From an uncultured Bacteroidia bacterium (GTDB lineage: Bacteria > Bacteroidota > Bacteroidia > Bacteroidales > UBA932), in contig CADBUS010000109.1 in assembly GCA_902797895.1 (NCBI GenBank), forward strand, positions 1 to 20,820: a stretch of DNA of 20,820 nt, given 5' to 3'. How positions within the stretch are numbered: position 1 is the first letter of the stretch; every line of letters starts with the position of its first letter. Shown piece by piece: positions 20,206-20,820 of the stretch. The notes beneath the pieces are model-generated. The model made no database searches. It was not told where the DNA came from and saw only the letters and a list, made by a program, of their open reading frames with translations. Both the position numbers and the translations under genes were made by a program.

Positions 20206-20820
20206 TCAAAGTGAAGAGAGGCTGCGCACGAGTCTATTTACAATCTCTTGTGGGGAAATTGCGTATAGGCAGGGATAATTACCTTGTGTGCAGGGTTTTG
20301 CGCCATAGATAGAGCAGGGGCGGCAGGGGAGAGTTGCTTGAATTGCGCTGCTTAGGGGTTGGCCGTAGCCGTTGAAACCTGCAAAGGGGTGGGTGGCTCC
20401 CCATACGGAGAGTACTCTTGTTCCAACAAGTGAGGCAAGGTGCATATTGGCCGAATCCATACTGAGCATAATATCAAGCTGTTGCATAGATTGCAGCTCC
20501 TCCTTCAGAGAGTGGTTCCCTGCCATAAGATGGGTATCGGGATAAATCTCCGCCCACTTTTGCATAATCTCTGTCTCTCTTTTGCCACCGCCATAAAGAA
20601 ATATTTTTACCTGAGGCAGAGGTGCCTCTCCCTCTTTCTTGTTGAGAGTAAGCATTTTAATAACCTCCTCCATAAGAGGTGCAGGATACTCCTTGCCTTT
20701 ATGGCCTGCAAACGGAGCTATTCCTATGCGGAAAATCTTTTGGGGTGCGGCCGCCGCCTTTTCCACCACCTGCCGAGCCTGCTCTGCAAAGTGCAAATCA
20801 CCCAATCCAAGAGCCGCAAA
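20206..20820 (-). CDS. Glycosyltransferase family 9 (heptosyltransferase-like), 5' end outside window
   Basis: The C-terminal part of a GT9 protein, the family of LPS heptosyltransferases (WaaF/WaaC-like), which add ADP-activated heptose to the lipid A core on the cytoplasmic side. The frame has no stop up to the window edge; the first candidate start inside (TTG at 20805) is not convincing because the codons before it (FAALG) continue the protein. Visible family features are IGIAPFAGHKGKEYP, the FLYGGGKRE turn, LDIMLSMDSANMHLASLVGT followed by RVLSVWGATHPFAG, and a cysteine-rich end (LPCRPCSIYGAKPCTQGNYP). About 205 residues are in view of an expected ~330-350. The exact sugar and acceptor are not readable. 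Confidence 0.88.
   Translation of the reverse strand, partial: FAALGLGDLHFAEQARQVVEKAAAAPQKIFRIGIAPFAGHKGKEYPAPLMEEVIKMLTLNKKEGEAPLPQVKIFLYGGGKRETEIMQKWAEIYPDTHLMAGNHSLKEELQSMQQLDIMLSMDSANMHLASLVGTRVLSVWGATHPFAGFNGYGQPLSSAIQATLPCRPCSIYGAKPCTQGNYPCLYAISPQEIVNRLVRSLSSL

Overview
The window looks like a chromosomal segment of a Bacteroidales bacterium (phylum Bacteroidota). The reasons are the gene order SUI1 / DUF4271 / hemD-like / rnpA / yidD, the C69 dipeptidase, the b558-type dihaem SdhC/FrdC, and perfect copies of the Bacteroidota -7 promoter box TAnnTTTG just upstream of many start codons, with very short leaders. No rRNA, tRNA, CRISPR array, prophage or transposase gene was found. I cannot name a genus.

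Layout. 1-700: the 3' part of comF, running in from the left edge. 722-2464 (-): a secreted C69 dipeptidase. 2465-3016: a promoter/terminator pair that could make a small RNA, then a 267-bp orphan ORF. 3017-4298 (+): a secreted helical protein and the diadenylate cyclase CdaA. 4340-7274 (+): a tight operon of SUI1, DUF4271 membrane protein, a HemD-like protein with a long Lys/Ala tail, and a single ORF fusing RnpA to YidD. 7279-8238 (-) is a GNAT N-acyltransferase divergent from uvrC (8285-10168, +). 12345-10173 (-): pyrH, frr and an acyl-ACP thioesterase. 12517-13188 (+): an sdhC/frdC without sdhA or sdhB. 15264-13192 (-): a coiled-coil membrane protein and hemW. 15372-15881 (+): an uncharacterised membrane protein. 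19661-16118 (-): pyrB, pyrI, argF and arcC, four consecutive enzymes of carbamoyl-phosphate metabolism. The window closes with the 3' part of a family 9 glycosyltransferase (-).

Two intergenic stretches (15882-16117 and 19662-20205) hold two copies of one composite repeat: REP-like arms flanking a hairpin core. Its 34-nt centre is identical in both copies, while the stem beneath it has changed on both strands in ways that keep pairing.

The items most worth a second look are the RnpA-YidD fusion, the HemD-like protein with a histone-H1-like tail built on a 39-bp tandem repeat, the two-copy hairpin element, the possible small RNA near 2600, and the clustering of carbamoyl-phosphate enzymes.
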